Positions 4,663 to 5,256 of a stretch of DNA of 5,256 nucleotides are shown here, piece after piece. Below the pieces are notes generated by a model that was given only the letters and a program-made list of their open reading frames with translations, was not told the DNA's origin and did no database searches. A program made the position numbers and the translations under genes. The number at the start of each line of letters is the position of its first letter. The stretch's first letter is position 1. This DNA is from Halothece sp. MAG (GTDB taxonomy: Bacteria; Cyanobacteriota; Cyanobacteriia; Cyanobacteriales; Rubidibacteraceae): assembly GCA_018610095.1 (NCBI GenBank), contig JAHEOB010000054.1, forward strand, positions 1 through 5,256, read 5' to 3'.

Positions 4663-5256
4663 TTATTCCCAATCAATCTCTGGTTTGCTCTCTCGTTCTT
4701 CATTTTTCAAGCCTTGCTTCCATTCCAAAGAACTGGGGGGATCGGAAACGTTGTGATCTGAATAGCCTAAAAGAGATAAAGAGGACGCTGCACCCCGCAC
4801 TTGCTCGGGCGTGACCTCTAAATAACCTTGTAGAACGCTTAAGGAACGATGCCCTGAGATTTCTTGGATCACTCGCAGGGGAATCCCAGCGTTACTCATG
4901 TGGGTTAAGGCGGTTCGGCGGAAGGAATGAGTGGAGATGCCTTCCAGATCGAGTTTGTCACAGGCAGTTTTTAGGATACGGGCTGCACTGTCGGGATGAA
5001 TATGCCCTTTATTGTGACGACCGGGGAATAGAAACCAGGTTCTTGGCTTGGGGTAGTAGTCAATGAGGAGAGAGCGCAATTCTTCAATTACGGGAATGGT
5101 ACGGGTGGAGAGTTTCCCTTTGGTGTTGGGTTTACGGAGGATAAGTTGGTCTCGGGGCTTGCCTTTGCGGGTGTAAACGTCTGCGGTTCTTAGGCTACAG
5201 GCTTCATGAACTCTAGCAGCAGTGTAGAGACAGATGCCGAATAATGCGCGATCGCG
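4663..5256 (-). CDS. Tyrosine recombinase (phage-integrase family), C-terminal 197 residues, 5' end outside window
   Basis: The frame is open from the window edge (first full codon at 5256) to TAA at 4663-4665; the TTG within it near 5079 is not the true start. The visible part is the whole catalytic domain. Numbering from the edge: Arg15 in TAARVHEA (catalytic Arg I), Lys46/Lys48 in NTKGKL (beta-hairpin Lys), His110 and Arg113 in THSFRR, His136 in GHRS and the nucleophile Tyr145 in LQGYLEV. All catalytic positions of the family are present, so the domain should be active. These enzymes cut and rejoin DNA at specific sites, as in integration of islands or resolution of plasmid dimers. About 50 residues after the Tyr form a hydrophilic tail. 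The N-terminal DNA-binding arm, if any, lies outside the window. The wording of the motifs is like that of recombinases common in cyanobacteria. Confidence 0.92.
   Translation of the reverse strand, partial: RDRALFGICLYTAARVHEACSLRTADVYTRKGKPRDQLILRKPNTKGKLSTRTIPVIEELRSLLIDYYPKPRTWFLFPGRHNKGHIHPDSAARILKTACDKLDLEGISTHSFRRTALTHMSNAGIPLRVIQEISGHRSLSVLQGYLEVTPEQVRGAASSLSLLGYSDHNVSDPPSSLEWKQGLKNEERESKPEIDWE
5248..5255. repeat. HIP1 octamer inside the integrase gene
   Basis: GCGATCGC lies in coding sequence and encodes the D-R-A of the RDRALF segment. It is the third HIP1 copy in the window and supports a cyanobacterial host. Confidence 0.85.

Noticed and set aside
4506..4703. Leftward 65-codon frame between integrase and antitoxin
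   Set aside because: It overlaps the integrase end and the hairpin cluster, with no domain or ribosome-binding site.
4533..4814. Rightward frame opposite the integrase
   Set aside because: It is antisense to the integrase catalytic domain, whose motifs establish the true strand.

Overview
The window looks like accessory DNA of a cyanobacterium, from a plasmid or an integrated island. Three HIP1 octamers (GCGATCGC, at 502-509, 2257-2264 and 5248-5255) are the characteristic over-represented palindrome of cyanobacterial genomes. The toxin-antitoxin pair and the tyrosine recombinase also read like common cyanobacterial proteins. Composition is patchy: the genes at 697-2244 and 2880-3596 are strongly AT-rich, while the ParA remnant, the Gly-rich gene and the integrase are much richer in G+C. 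That fits a mosaic of separately acquired pieces.

Layout, left to right: (1) the 5' part of a leftward gene (1-233) with an N-terminal domain like the winged-helix domain of phage/plasmid replication proteins; (2) a 460-bp gap with a palindrome, a strong hairpin with a downstream T-rich stretch and a HIP1 palindrome; (3) a rightward, AT-rich gene for a 515-residue protein with an N-terminal HEPN-like domain (R-x4-H motif at 111-116), preceded by two tiny ORFs chained by ATGA overlaps; (4) a 30-codon relic of a ParA/Soj ATPase that keeps little more than its Walker A loop; (5) a leftward gene for a 78-residue protein with one membrane helix and a Gly-Asp repeat tail; (6) a gap with two adjacent hairpins; (7) a rightward gene for a polytopic membrane protein; (8) a leftward type II toxin-antitoxin operon (UPF0175 antitoxin plus DUF3368 PIN-domain toxin) with a terminator just after it; (9) a gap with direct repeats and several hairpins; (10) the C-terminal 197 residues of a leftward tyrosine recombinase that runs off the right edge.

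A recombinase, a ParA relic, a replication-like protein and a toxin-antitoxin addiction module together are typical plasmid or island maintenance cargo. The HEPN protein is the best candidate for something little described: HEPN proteins are often RNases in anti-phage or toxin systems, and this one has no recognisable partner here. The membrane protein and Gly-rich protein cannot be tied to a pathway from this sequence. No CRISPR array, tRNA or rRNA was seen.
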